A stretch of DNA of 37,329 nt from Planctomycetota bacterium (GTDB lineage Bacteria > Planctomycetota > UBA1135 > GCA-002686595). The stretch covers positions 1 to 37,329 of the forward strand of contig DRLC01000166.1 of assembly GCA_011053145.1 (NCBI GenBank). The letters run 5' to 3'. The stretch's first letter is position 1. Every line of letters begins with the position of its first letter. The position numbers and the translations under genes are program-made. Shown piece by piece: positions 29,072 to 37,329 of this stretch. The notes under the pieces are model-generated. The model worked only from the letters and a program-made list of their open reading frames with translations. It did no database searches and was not told where the DNA came from.

Positions 29072-29124
29072 GCGACTCCGACACCGGGCCGTTGACGCAA
29101 GTAGCGAAGGGACAGGGGATTGGG

Positions 29125-30534
29125 TCAATGGAGCCAGGTCAGGCGCCACATCCGGCGGGAGATGGAGATGGGCCAGAAGACCGAAACCGCCCGTCCCGTG
29201 ATCAGCTCGCGGGGCACGAGCGGGGCCGGGGTGCCCTGGAGGCTGCGACCTTCCACGCGGCTCTCGGGGAGCCAATGGAGGTCTCCGAATCGGTCGCGGA
29301 AGACCCATCCCGGCTCGTCGCCGAAGCGCACCGCGATCGGGTTCGCCTGGGAGGACCCGGGGCGGTAGTTCCCCTTCTTCGTGACGCGCACTCCATCCTC
29401 CTCGAACGTGAACGTCGCGAAGCGCCAGTCCCGGCTGTCGGCCGAGTCGCGCGTGTTGTCCCCGAGCATCACGTAGTGCCCCTCGGGGATCTCGACGATC
29501 CAGGGAGCGGACGGGTTGGCGGGCCAGAAGTAGTAGACGTCCCGGTAGGGCATCAGGTCCTCGAAGAGGGCGCCGGACCCGGCCACCTCGACCCGAATCG
29601 AACTCGTCGGCTTTTCGACGGGGTCGACGTCGAGCGTGCAGAGGACATCGTCGCCCCACTCGAGCGTGAGCCGGTCGTCGATGTTTTCCACCGCGAAGCG
29701 CTGGGCGTCCCCCGGCTCGAGCCGGGCGTCCTCTTCGCTCCTGATCGATGCGAGTTCCTCCCCCGTGCCGATGCGAAGGACCCGGATCGAGGCGCGCGTG
29801 CCGGCCGGCGAGGCCGGGCCGGGGAGGATGAACTGGCAGGAGCGGTCCCCCTCCGAGAGCACGAGGGTCACCGTCTCGGTCCCCTCTTCCGGGGTGACTT
29901 CCCCCTCGAGCCGCAGGTCGCCCACCGGAAGAAAACCGCGGTCGGTCGGCTGAATCTCACCGCGTACCGAGTCGGGGTAGCCGTCCGAATAGCGGTTGCG
30001 GATCGAGCCCTCGTCGGGACGGAAGAGCGCTTGGCCGGCACCGACTGCGCGGATCGTCCGGCCCTTGAAGTGCCAGCCGCTGGTCCCGGCTCCCATGCGC
30101 CACTCCAGCCGGCGGGCGTCCTTCGGCTGCAGGCTCTTCCACATCTCCTCCCGCACCGGCTCGGGGCGTCGCAGGATCCGCCAGGGCTCTCCTTCGCCGG
30201 AGCGCGTCCACAGGTCGCCGTACTGGATCTTGAAGTCCTCTCCGCCGATCCCGACCAGCCGCTTGACCATGATGCGCGACTCCTCGAGCGGATGCTTGAA
30301 GACGACGATCTCGAAGCGCTTGGGGTCGCGGTAGTGGAACGACAGCTTGTCCACGACGATGCGATCGAAGACCTGGGTCTGGGGGCTGCCCATGAGTGTC
30401 GGCTGCATCGATCCGCTCGGGATCTTGGAGATCTCCAGTAGGAAGACCTTGAAGATCAGAGCCACCGCGACCGCCATCGTCAGGGCCTCGATGTTCTCCC
30501 GCCAGGGATGCTTGTCCTCGCGATTCTTCTTCAT
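29125..30534 (-). CDS. lepB: Signal peptidase I with large insertion (downstream copy)
   Basis: 469 aa from the ATG at 30534, whose A is also the last base of the upstream gene's TGA (TGATG). It cleaves signal peptides at the outer face of the membrane. An N-terminal TM segment (LTMAVAVALIFKVFLLEI) precedes the Ser box KIPSGSMQPTL with nucleophile Ser42. The general-base Lys91 is in MVKRLVGIGGE, and the late box is YVMLGDNTRDSADSRDW. Between the Lys box and the late box lie about 260 residues, far more than in ordinary enzymes. They include GRTIRAVGAGQALFRPDEGS and a beta-rich ENIDDRLTLEWGDDVL part. A C-terminal hydrophobic stretch (TGRAVSVFWPISISRR) could anchor it. It follows a paralogue. 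Confidence 0.92.
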   Translation of the reverse strand: MKKNREDKHPWRENIEALTMAVAVALIFKVFLLEISKIPSGSMQPTLMGSPQTQVFDRIVVDKLSFHYRDPKRFEIVVFKHPLEESRIMVKRLVGIGGEDFKIQYGDLWTRSGEGEPWRILRRPEPVREEMWKSLQPKDARRLEWRMGAGTSGWHFKGRTIRAVGAGQALFRPDEGSIRNRYSDGYPDSVRGEIQPTDRGFLPVGDLRLEGEVTPEEGTETVTLVLSEGDRSCQFILPGPASPAGTRASIRVLRIGTGEELASIRSEEDARLEPGDAQRFAVENIDDRLTLEWGDDVLCTLDVDPVEKPTSSIRVEVAGSGALFEDLMPYRDVYYFWPANPSAPWIVEIPEGHYVMLGDNTRDSADSRDWRFATFTFEEDGVRVTKKGNYRPGSSQANPIAVRFGDEPGWVFRDRFGDLHWLPESRVEGRSLQGTPAPLVPRELITGRAVSVFWPISISRRMWRLTWLH

Positions 30535-31960
30535 CAGTGGATCCACTTCAGCCGGACCAGGTGCCTGAGCGGGTCGAGGGGCCAGAAGACGGCCAGTGCC
30601 TTGCCCTGGAACATTTCGCGTGGCACGAACGGCGCATTCTCGGGCGGGAGCTTGCGAGAGTTGCGCTGGTGGAAGATGTGGCGTTCACCGTATTCATCCA
30701 CGAGCAGGAGCTTGGTTCCGTCCTCGTCGCCGTATCCGAAGACGCGTGGGTTCTCGTTGCCGCGGTCGTTTCCCCGCAGGATCCTTTCCCCGCCACCGCC
30801 CTCGGTGACCGAGTAGCGGAGATAGTGCCAGGCGCGGCTGTCGCTGGAGTCCTGGGTGTTGTCGCCGAGCATGTAGTAGGAGCCTTCCGGGATCGTGACG
30901 AGCCAGCGACCCTCCGACAGATAGTAGATGTCGCGGTAGACCATCAGGTCCTCGAAATCACAGCGTGCATCGCCCGGGCCGTCGAGTTCGATCGAGACCG
31001 AGGAGCTTTGGTCCGAAGCGGGCGGGATGTCGAGTGTGAGGAGAGGGTCGCCGTCGAGTTCGAGGCTCAGACGATCGTCGATGTTCTGAACGGCGAAGCG
31101 CGTTTCTCGGCCCGCATCGAGCCGCCGGGGGGACGGGGTCTCGATCGTGGGCGGGGGATCCTGGCCCGGCCAGGGCAGTCTCCCGTCGAGGCGGACCTCG
31201 ATGCGCGGCTTCGCGTCGGCATTCGCCGCCGGCCCGGGCAGGTGGAAGACGTAGTGGCGAAGCCCCTCACGAAGTCCCAGACGGATTTCCTGAACGGCGC
31301 CATCGGGGCGCACGGTTCCGTCGAGCCGCAGGTCGCCGACCGCGTGGAATCCGTCGAACCCGCGTCTCCCGCGGCGGCTCTCCATGTACGGAAGGACCGC
31401 TTCGGGGTAGCCGTCGAGGTAGTGGTCCATGATCGAGCTGTTCTTCGGTCGAAAGGCGGTGCGTCCGGGACCGCGGGCGCGGATCGTGCGGCCCTCGTAC
31501 TCCCATGCTGCGCCGCGGGTTTCGCCGCGCGGTGGCCCCCAGCTCGAAACCGGCGGGTCGGAGAGATCGAGACGCTTCCAGGTCGCACCCTGGACGGCCT
31601 TCGGGCGGCGCAGGATCTCCCAGGGTCGATCGCCGTCGGGGCGGTGCCACAGATCCCCATTCTCGATCTTCAGTTCCTCGGGCCCGATACCGACCACGCG
31701 CTTGACGAAGTTCTGCGAACGGTCGAGCGGATAGCGGAACACCGCCACGTCCCAGCGCTGGGGATCCCCAAGAACATAGGAGAGCTTGTCCACGAGGATG
31801 CGGTCTTCGATGCCCGACCGCTCGTCGCCGATCAGCGTCGGCTGCATCGAGCCCGTCGGGATCTTGTAGGCCTCGATGATGAAGCCCTTCAGGAAGAGCG
31901 CCATGACGACCGCCATCGTCATCGCTTCGATGTTCTCGCGCCAGGGCCGCTTCTCGCCCT

Positions 31961-31964
<4 letters not shown>
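30534..31964 (-). CDS. lepB: Signal peptidase I with large insertion (upstream copy)
   Basis: 476 aa from a GTG at 31964 that overlaps the lepA stop (GTGA). Layout is the same as its neighbour: TM MTMAVVMALFLKGFIIEAYK, Ser box KIPTGSMQPTLIGD with Ser39, Lys88 in FVKRVVGIGPEEL, late box YYMLGDNTQDSSDSRAW. The roughly 255-residue insertion includes GRTIRARGPGRTAFRPKNSS and AVQNIDDRLSLELDGDPLLT, matching the sister protein in order but well diverged, so the duplication is old. Both catalytic residues are kept in both copies. Conserved N-terminal PWRENIEA..TMAV supports common descent. The order lepA-lepB is also known in Enterobacteria. The two copies may divide substrates. Confidence 0.92.
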
Positions 31965-33757
<1,793 letters not shown>

Positions 33758-33840
33758 GGTTCGGAGGGAGTTGGGGAGTCGGGGTGGAGTGGGCGCGGAT
33801 GATAGCGCCGCACGCCCCAGGGTGATGCCCGGTTCGAGGA

Positions 33841-33927
33841 GATCTACCACGGGTGACGCCCGAATTCCGTGCCCGGTCTGGCTTGGCCAAACCGGGCACG
33901 GAATTCGGGCGTCACCCGTGGTAGATC
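33841..33927. repeat. Long near-perfect palindrome (87 nt, 37-bp perfect arms)
   Basis: The left arm 33841-33877 (starting GATCTACCACGGGTGACGCC) is the exact reverse complement of 33891-33927. In the 13-nt centre, TGGC and GCCA pair again, leaving one C/A mismatch and a 3-nt TTG loop, so all but about five bases pair. A partial extra copy of the arm (GGGTGATGCCCG, 11 of 12 matching) lies at 33820-33831. The element sits between the di-heme oxidoreductase stop and lepA and abuts another hairpin. There is no T-run and no target duplication. It could be a MITE-like palindromic unit, a strong processing/termination structure, or a protein site. Confidence 0.95.
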
Positions 33928-33960
33928 AGGGCGCGCCTCCCCGCGGGGGAGACGCGCCCT
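33928..33960 (-). terminator. Hairpin after the di-heme oxidoreductase gene
   Basis: AGGGCGCG pairs with CGCGCCCT, and inside CTCCCC pairs with GGGGAG across one C/A mismatch and a GCG loop, giving 14 pairs. It begins one base after the 87-nt palindrome and lies 30 bases beyond the stop codon of the minus-strand gene at 33991. It is probably its terminator, though without a T-run. Confidence 0.55.
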
Positions 33961-33990
33961 CGAGAACGACCGGGCCGAGGCCCCAGGGGA

Positions 33991-35433
33991 TCAGATCGCC
34001 TGGCGGATCGGGGTCGAGATGTCCGCGGCGGCGCCGCGCGGGGTGCGCAGCGAGTCGAGGAAGATCAGGAGCGCGTCGTGGTCCGCGGTCGAGAGGTTCC
34101 CGAAGGCGGTGGCGGCTGCTTGACCTTCCCCACCGTGCATTTGGATCGCCTCGTCGAGGGTCAGCGCGCGACCGTCGTGCAGGTACGGGGCGGTGTCGCC
34201 GATGCCCCACAGGCGCGGTGTGATGAAGAAGGGGTCGAGTGCGCTGCCCGTGGTCTCGGCGAGGGCCGGGCCCATGTCATGGCGCTTGAGGTCCGAGAAC
34301 ATGTTCACGAGAGCGCCACCGTTCGGTCCACGCTGGAAGCCGGCCGGGCCGTTGATGAGGTCCGTCGTCGTGTAGACGTTTGCGGTGGGATCGGTCGCAT
34401 CCTCGGGATACGCGAGCGGAAGGAACGGGGACGTCGTTTCGAACATCGGTGTGTGGCAATCCGCGCAGCCGATCGTGCGGAAGACGTTCTTGCCGCGGCG
34501 CACGGCCGGGTTCCGGCGCTTGACCTGCACCGGGTGCTCGAGGTTCGTGCCGAAGATGTGCATCACCGAGAGTTCCCCGACGAGCACTTCATCGGCGACT
34601 CCATCGCCATCGGCGTCGACGCCCGAGCCGACGAGTTCGGCGGCCTGCATGCCGAGGTGGAACTGGAGAGCACCGATGTCGAAGTCGCGGACGGAGATGA
34701 ACTCGCCCTTGCGACCGAAGGGGCGCACGACGAGGTCGGGCTCGATCCCCTCGACGTTCGACGTATCGAACGTTCCGGTGACGGCGTCATAACTGATGGA
34801 TCCGAAGCTGATGCCCTTGGCGATGAGCGGGACGACCATGCCGGGATTCGCCTGGGCCACGGCCTTGCGTGCCTGCAGTTCGATGGTCATTTCCTTGCCG
34901 ACCATCTCCACGCCGCCGGCTCCGAAGAGGAACGGCGGGTTGATCAGACGCCCGTTGACGTTGGCGATCGTGTCGCCGTCCAGGTCCTCGATGTCGATCT
35001 GGGAAACTCCGGCGAACGCGCTCGCGTTGATGCCGCCGACTCCAGCGATTCCGAGGGTCGGTGGGATGGTGGCCATGCTCACGAAGGCGTGGCACTCCTG
35101 GCAGGTCTGGGCGTCGAGGCCGTTGACGCGCAGCCAGGTTCCGTTGGTGGTGGGGCGGCCGCCGGGGGTGACCGGATCGTTCGGGTCCACCGGGCCGTCA
35201 CCGTGACCTTCTTCCTTCGTGAAGGGGCGCGTGAACATCTCGAGGCCGAGACGGCGGAGCTGCCTGAGGGTGAAGGTGCCCCCGGTGACCTCAGCTTGCG
35301 TGATGCGGTAGCGCACGCCGGGGCCGGTGGCGGCGGTTTGGGTTGTGGCGTTCGTCGCCGTTTGAGCGCTGACGGGCAGGGCCAGGAGCGCGGGAGAGAG
35401 GAAAAGGACCTTCAGGAAGAGCGGGCTTTTCAT
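33991..35433 (-). CDS. Exported di-heme oxidoreductase (DUF1111/thiol oxidoreductase-like, putative peroxidase)
   Basis: 480 aa from the ATG at 35433; a longer upstream frame overlaps rdgB and is rejected. Signal peptide FLKVLFLSPALLALPVSAQ, so periplasmic. Two heme-c sites are seen: CQECH at 111-115 and CADCH at 323-327. Family features are GLEMFTRPFTKEEGHGDGP, the N-terminal domain with INPPFLFGAGGVEMVGKE, a metal-loop-like VDADGDGVADE near 272-282, and the end PRLWGIGDTAPYLHDGRALT with DEAIQMHGGE, the pattern of the Di-haem_oxidored family related to MauG and cytochrome c peroxidases. The reaction is unproven for most members. It stands alone between two hairpins. Confidence 0.88.
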   Translation of the reverse strand: MKSPLFLKVLFLSPALLALPVSAQTATNATTQTAATGPGVRYRITQAEVTGGTFTLRQLRRLGLEMFTRPFTKEEGHGDGPVDPNDPVTPGGRPTTNGTWLRVNGLDAQTCQECHAFVSMATIPPTLGIAGVGGINASAFAGVSQIDIEDLDGDTIANVNGRLINPPFLFGAGGVEMVGKEMTIELQARKAVAQANPGMVVPLIAKGISFGSISYDAVTGTFDTSNVEGIEPDLVVRPFGRKGEFISVRDFDIGALQFHLGMQAAELVGSGVDADGDGVADEVLVGELSVMHIFGTNLEHPVQVKRRNPAVRRGKNVFRTIGCADCHTPMFETTSPFLPLAYPEDATDPTANVYTTTDLINGPAGFQRGPNGGALVNMFSDLKRHDMGPALAETTGSALDPFFITPRLWGIGDTAPYLHDGRALTLDEAIQMHGGEGQAAATAFGNLSTADHDALLIFLDSLRTPRGAAADISTPIRQAI

Positions 35434-35474
35434 CGGTGAGTCAGGGGCTCTCGGTGAGGAATGGTATAGGGGGA

Positions 35475-35492
35475 CTCCGGGCTTTCCCGGAG
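35475..35492 (-). terminator. Hairpin downstream of rdgB
   Basis: CTCCGGG pairs with CCCGGAG (7 bp) around a CTTT loop, 87 bp past the rdgB stop and 42 bp before the next start on the same strand. It may end the rph-rdgB transcript; no T-run follows. Confidence 0.4.
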
Positions 35493-35578
35493 CGCCCCCC
35501 ATGATGGCCCATGCTCTTGAATCCCGATAGGGGCGTTTCGGGGTATGGCGGGACCCTTTGCTCGCCCTTCCGTGCCCG

Positions 35579-36208
35579 TCAGATGCCGAGCGCCGCGGGG
35601 AACGCGCGTACCAGCTGCTCAAGTGCGCGCCCCCGATGGCTGATCGCCGCCTTCTCCACGGGATCGAGCTCGGCAAAGGCCTTCCCCGTTCCCGGCTGGC
35701 CCGGCTCGGTGAAGAGGAAGAGCGGGTCGTACCCGAATCCCGACTCACCGCGAGACGCCTCGAGAATGCGACCTCGTACCGTGCCCACGGCCGTGGTGAG
35801 AACGGCCGGCGGCGGGCCGGGCGAGGCGAGGACGAGGGCGCAGTGGAATGCGGCTCCGCGCTCTCCCTCCGCAACGCCGTCCAGCAGCCGGAGGAGCTTC
35901 GCATTGTTCGCGGAGTCGTCGGAGGGCTCGCCCGCGAAGCGAGCCGAGCGCACGCCGGGCGCCCCGTCGAGGGCGTCCACCGCGAGCCCCGAGTCGTCCG
36001 CCAGGGCGTGGAGTCCCGTCGCCGCGGCGGATGCCAGCGCCTTCTTCTCGGCGTTCGCGAGGAAGGTCTCACCGTCCTCTTCCACGTCGTCGATCCCGCC
36101 GAGCTCCGCGGGGGTTACCACCTCGATGCCGGAGATCCCGTAGCGGGCGAGGATCGCTTCGAGCTCCGCGCGCTTCTTGGGGTTGTTCGATGCGAGCAGG
36201 AGCTTCAT
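35579..36208 (-). CDS. rdgB: Non-canonical purine NTP pyrophosphatase RdgB/HAM1
   Basis: 209 aa. It removes dITP, ITP and XTP from the nucleotide pool by hydrolysis to the monophosphate. Signatures are MKLLLASNNPKKRAELEAIL (substrate-binding S/TxNxxK loop), DGETFLANAEKKA, ALADDSGLAVDALDGAPGVR with the catalytic DDSGL, SARFAGEPSDDSANNAKLL, GFGYDPLFLF and the C-terminal KAAISHRGRALEQL. All key segments are intact. Its ATG overlaps the rph stop codon (ATGA), so it is coupled to RNase PH, a widespread gene order. Confidence 0.97.
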   Translation of the reverse strand: MKLLLASNNPKKRAELEAILARYGISGIEVVTPAELGGIDDVEEDGETFLANAEKKALASAAATGLHALADDSGLAVDALDGAPGVRSARFAGEPSDDSANNAKLLRLLDGVAEGERGAAFHCALVLASPGPPPAVLTTAVGTVRGRILEASRGESGFGYDPLFLFTEPGQPGTGKAFAELDPVEKAAISHRGRALEQLVRAFPAALGI

Positions 36209-36930
36209 GCCCCCGGTTCGATCACCGCGCGTTGGGCCGCGAAGATCTGCTCGATCCCCCCCTTGCCGAGCTCGAGCATGCGTGCGAGAGCGTCGCTGCC
36301 GAAGGTCGCTCCCTCCGCCGACCCTTGGATCTCGACGAACTCCCCCTCCCCGGTCATGACCAGGTTCATGTCCACGTCAGCGTTCGAGTCCTCGCGGTAG
36401 CACAGATCGCAGAGCGGCTCGCCGTCGACGATTCCCACCGAGACAGCACCGAGTTGCGTCTTCAGAGGCCACTCGCGCAGGATCCGGCGCTTGTTCATCT
36501 CGAGCAGGCAGTCGTGCACCGCGAGCCACGCACCGCTGATCGAGACCGTGCGCGTTCCGCCGTCGGCTTGCAACACGTCACAGTCGACCCAGATCGTGCG
36601 CTCGGTCATTTTCTCGAATGCGATCACCGCGCGCAGCGAACGGCCGATCAGGCGCTGGATCTCGACCGAGCGCCCGTCGATCTTCCCGGCGCGATCGCGC
36701 TGCTTGCGGTTGCCCGTGGACGACGGCAGCATCGCGTACTCGGCCGTCAGCCAGCCCCGTCCCTTGTTCTGCAGGAAAGGCGGCACCTTGTCCTGCCAGC
36801 TCGCCGTGCAGAGCACGCGGGTCTCCCCGAAGGATGCGAGCACCGATCCCGGCGCGGTGTTCGTGAAGGCTCGCTCGAAACGGATCGGCCGCACGGCCTC
36901 GGGGTTTCTCTTGTCGGGTCGCGGACTCAT
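36205..36930 (-). CDS. rph: Ribonuclease PH
   Basis: 241 aa. It is a phosphate-dependent 3'-5' exoribonuclease that trims tRNA precursors, acting as a hexameric ring. Signatures are RPIRFERAFTNTAPGSVLAS, FGETRVLCTASWQDKVPPFL, GRGWLTAEYAMLPSSTGNRK, GRSVEIQRLIGRSLRAV, WVDCDVLQADGGTRTVSISG, LCDLCYREDSNADVDMNLV, and EIQGSAEGATFGSDALARML. Phosphate-site residues in the SSTGNRK and GGTRTVSI segments are kept. It starts at the ATG at 36930, is the first gene of rph-rdgB, and is divergent from the NorC-like cytochrome across 188 bp. Confidence 0.98.
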   Translation of the reverse strand: MSPRPDKRNPEAVRPIRFERAFTNTAPGSVLASFGETRVLCTASWQDKVPPFLQNKGRGWLTAEYAMLPSSTGNRKQRDRAGKIDGRSVEIQRLIGRSLRAVIAFEKMTERTIWVDCDVLQADGGTRTVSISGAWLAVHDCLLEMNKRRILREWPLKTQLGAVSVGIVDGEPLCDLCYREDSNADVDMNLVMTGEGEFVEIQGSAEGATFGSDALARMLELGKGGIEQIFAAQRAVIEPGA

Positions 36931-37118
36931 GTCGGCCCTCTGGTCTGGGGCATGGAGTTGGGGGCGGATCGGAAGGGGGCGGAGATTCTACGCGACCTGG
37001 GAGGGGGGACACCCGTCGAGAGTCCTCTCCGCCGACCTTCCGCCCCGGTTTCTTCCCATGGGCCACGGCGCGTCCCCTTTACGGGCCGGGGAATCGCTGC
37101 CATCCTCATCCGGAGTCC

Positions 37119-37329
37119 ATGCCCGTTCGCACGAGACGCAGCCTGTTTCTGATCCTTCTGGCGATCTTCCTCGCACAGACGTGGCTCGTCTATTCCGACC
37201 CTTCGGGGCGCAAGCTACCCGCTCTGTCGCGAGAAGCGGCCGAGGGGCAGAGGGTGTGGCTGTCCCACAACTGCCAGGCCTGCCATCAAGTGTTCGGGTT
37301 CGGGGGATTCCTGGGGCCGGACCTCACGA
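37119..37329 (+). CDS. NorC-like membrane-anchored cytochrome c, N-terminal fragment (cut by window edge)
   Basis: An ATG at 37119, with GGAG a few bases upstream, opens 70 codons to the right edge. The protein starts with basic residues and one TM anchor (SLFLILLAIFLAQTWLVYSD), then LSREAAEGQRVWLSHNCQAC and HQVFGFGGFLGPDLT. That gives one CxxCH site (CQACH, residues 53-57) followed by the G-x-G-G/A-x-x-x-P-D/E-L-T pattern of the small subunit of nitric oxide reductase (NorC) and related terminal-oxidase cytochromes. If complete, a NorB-type catalytic subunit should follow outside the window. The alternative is another anchored monoheme cytochrome. Confidence 0.7.
   Translation, partial: MPVRTRRSLFLILLAIFLAQTWLVYSDPSGRKLPALSREAAEGQRVWLSHNCQACHQVFGFGGFLGPDLT

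Larger units (their letters stand above)
28656..29124. other. 469-bp non-coding region with DnaA-box-like cluster; candidate oriC or DnaA-regulated region
   Basis: No plausible gene was found here between lptB and lepB. It contains three DnaA-box-like sites: two side by side at 28822-28841 and one at 29063-29071. The 220 bp between them include a stretch visibly richer in A+T than the neighbourhood (about 28938-28993). Those are the elements of a bacterial origin: boxes flanking an unwinding zone. Against it, no dnaA, dnaN, parAB, gidA or rpmH gene is in the window, and genes on both sides run mostly on the minus strand. A DnaA-controlled promoter for lptB is the alternative. Confidence 0.45.

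Noticed and set aside
33758-33850. Longer LepA start at GTG 33850
   Set aside because: It would place the start in the 87-nt palindrome and add 31 residues absent from normal LepA. The GTG at 33757 gives the usual 598-residue protein.
33841-33927. Insertion sequence or transposon end
   Set aside because: No transposase frame lies inside or beside the palindrome, and no direct repeats flank it. It is kept as an unexplained repeat rather than called an IS.
34000-36072. Longer di-heme oxidoreductase frame starting at 36072
   Set aside because: The extra 213 residues overlap rdgB on the same strand in another phase and are Arg/Ser/Pro-rich. The ATG at 35433 begins a proper signal peptide.

Overview
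This is a high-GC window (roughly two-thirds G+C by eye). It looks like chromosomal DNA of a Planctomycetota bacterium, probably from the marine Saltatorellus/Poly30-type lineages. The reasons are the mix of secreted FG-GAP/PKD proteins, a type I sulfatase, a CHAT-domain protein beside an ECF sigma/anti-sigma pair, tandem oversized signal peptidases and several multiheme or diheme cytochromes. The lineage call is inference from gene content. No phage, transposase, integrase or CRISPR array was seen, and most genes are chromosomal housekeeping or secreted-protein genes.

Left third (1-12.7 kb). A truncated penicillin-acylase-like gene runs off the left edge, divergent from a secreted jelly-roll-like protein, followed by a secreted FG-GAP protein. 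Convergent to these is a tightly coupled minus-strand operon: ECF sigma factor, one-TM anti-sigma-like protein, exported CHAT cysteine-protease-like protein. Next come groEL and groES, with a clear hairpin terminator after groEL, and a stand-alone receiver-domain response regulator just upstream of groES. An M19 membrane-dipeptidase homologue reads the other way. A DUF4404-like gene and a secreted parallel beta-helix gene overlap by a TTGA junction.

Middle third (12.7-25.9 kb). recQ is divergent from a small DUF669-like protein with an SSB-like acidic C-terminal tip. Then come an octaheme cytochrome c of the hydroxylamine oxidoreductase type, divergent ligA, a second ECF-like sigma factor, a tRNA-Val(CAC), an exported sulfatase, a CDF metal exporter, a large secreted FG-GAP/PKD protein, and a divergent coiled-coil protein.

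Right third (25.9-37.3 kb). etfB-etfA form an operon, followed by an orphan lptB. A 469-bp non-coding region holds three DnaA-box-like sites and is a candidate origin or DnaA-controlled region. Then come lepA-lepB-lepB with overlapping stops and starts, an unusual 87-nt near-perfect hairpin next to a second hairpin, a di-heme oxidoreductase, the rph-rdgB pair with ATGA overlap, and the start of a NorC-like membrane cytochrome c cut by the right edge.

The candidates for less-described biology are the sigma/anti-sigma/exported CHAT module, the 87-nt hairpin upstream of lepA, the DnaA-box region, the two signal peptidases with large insertions, and the SSB-tailed DUF669-like protein opposite recQ.
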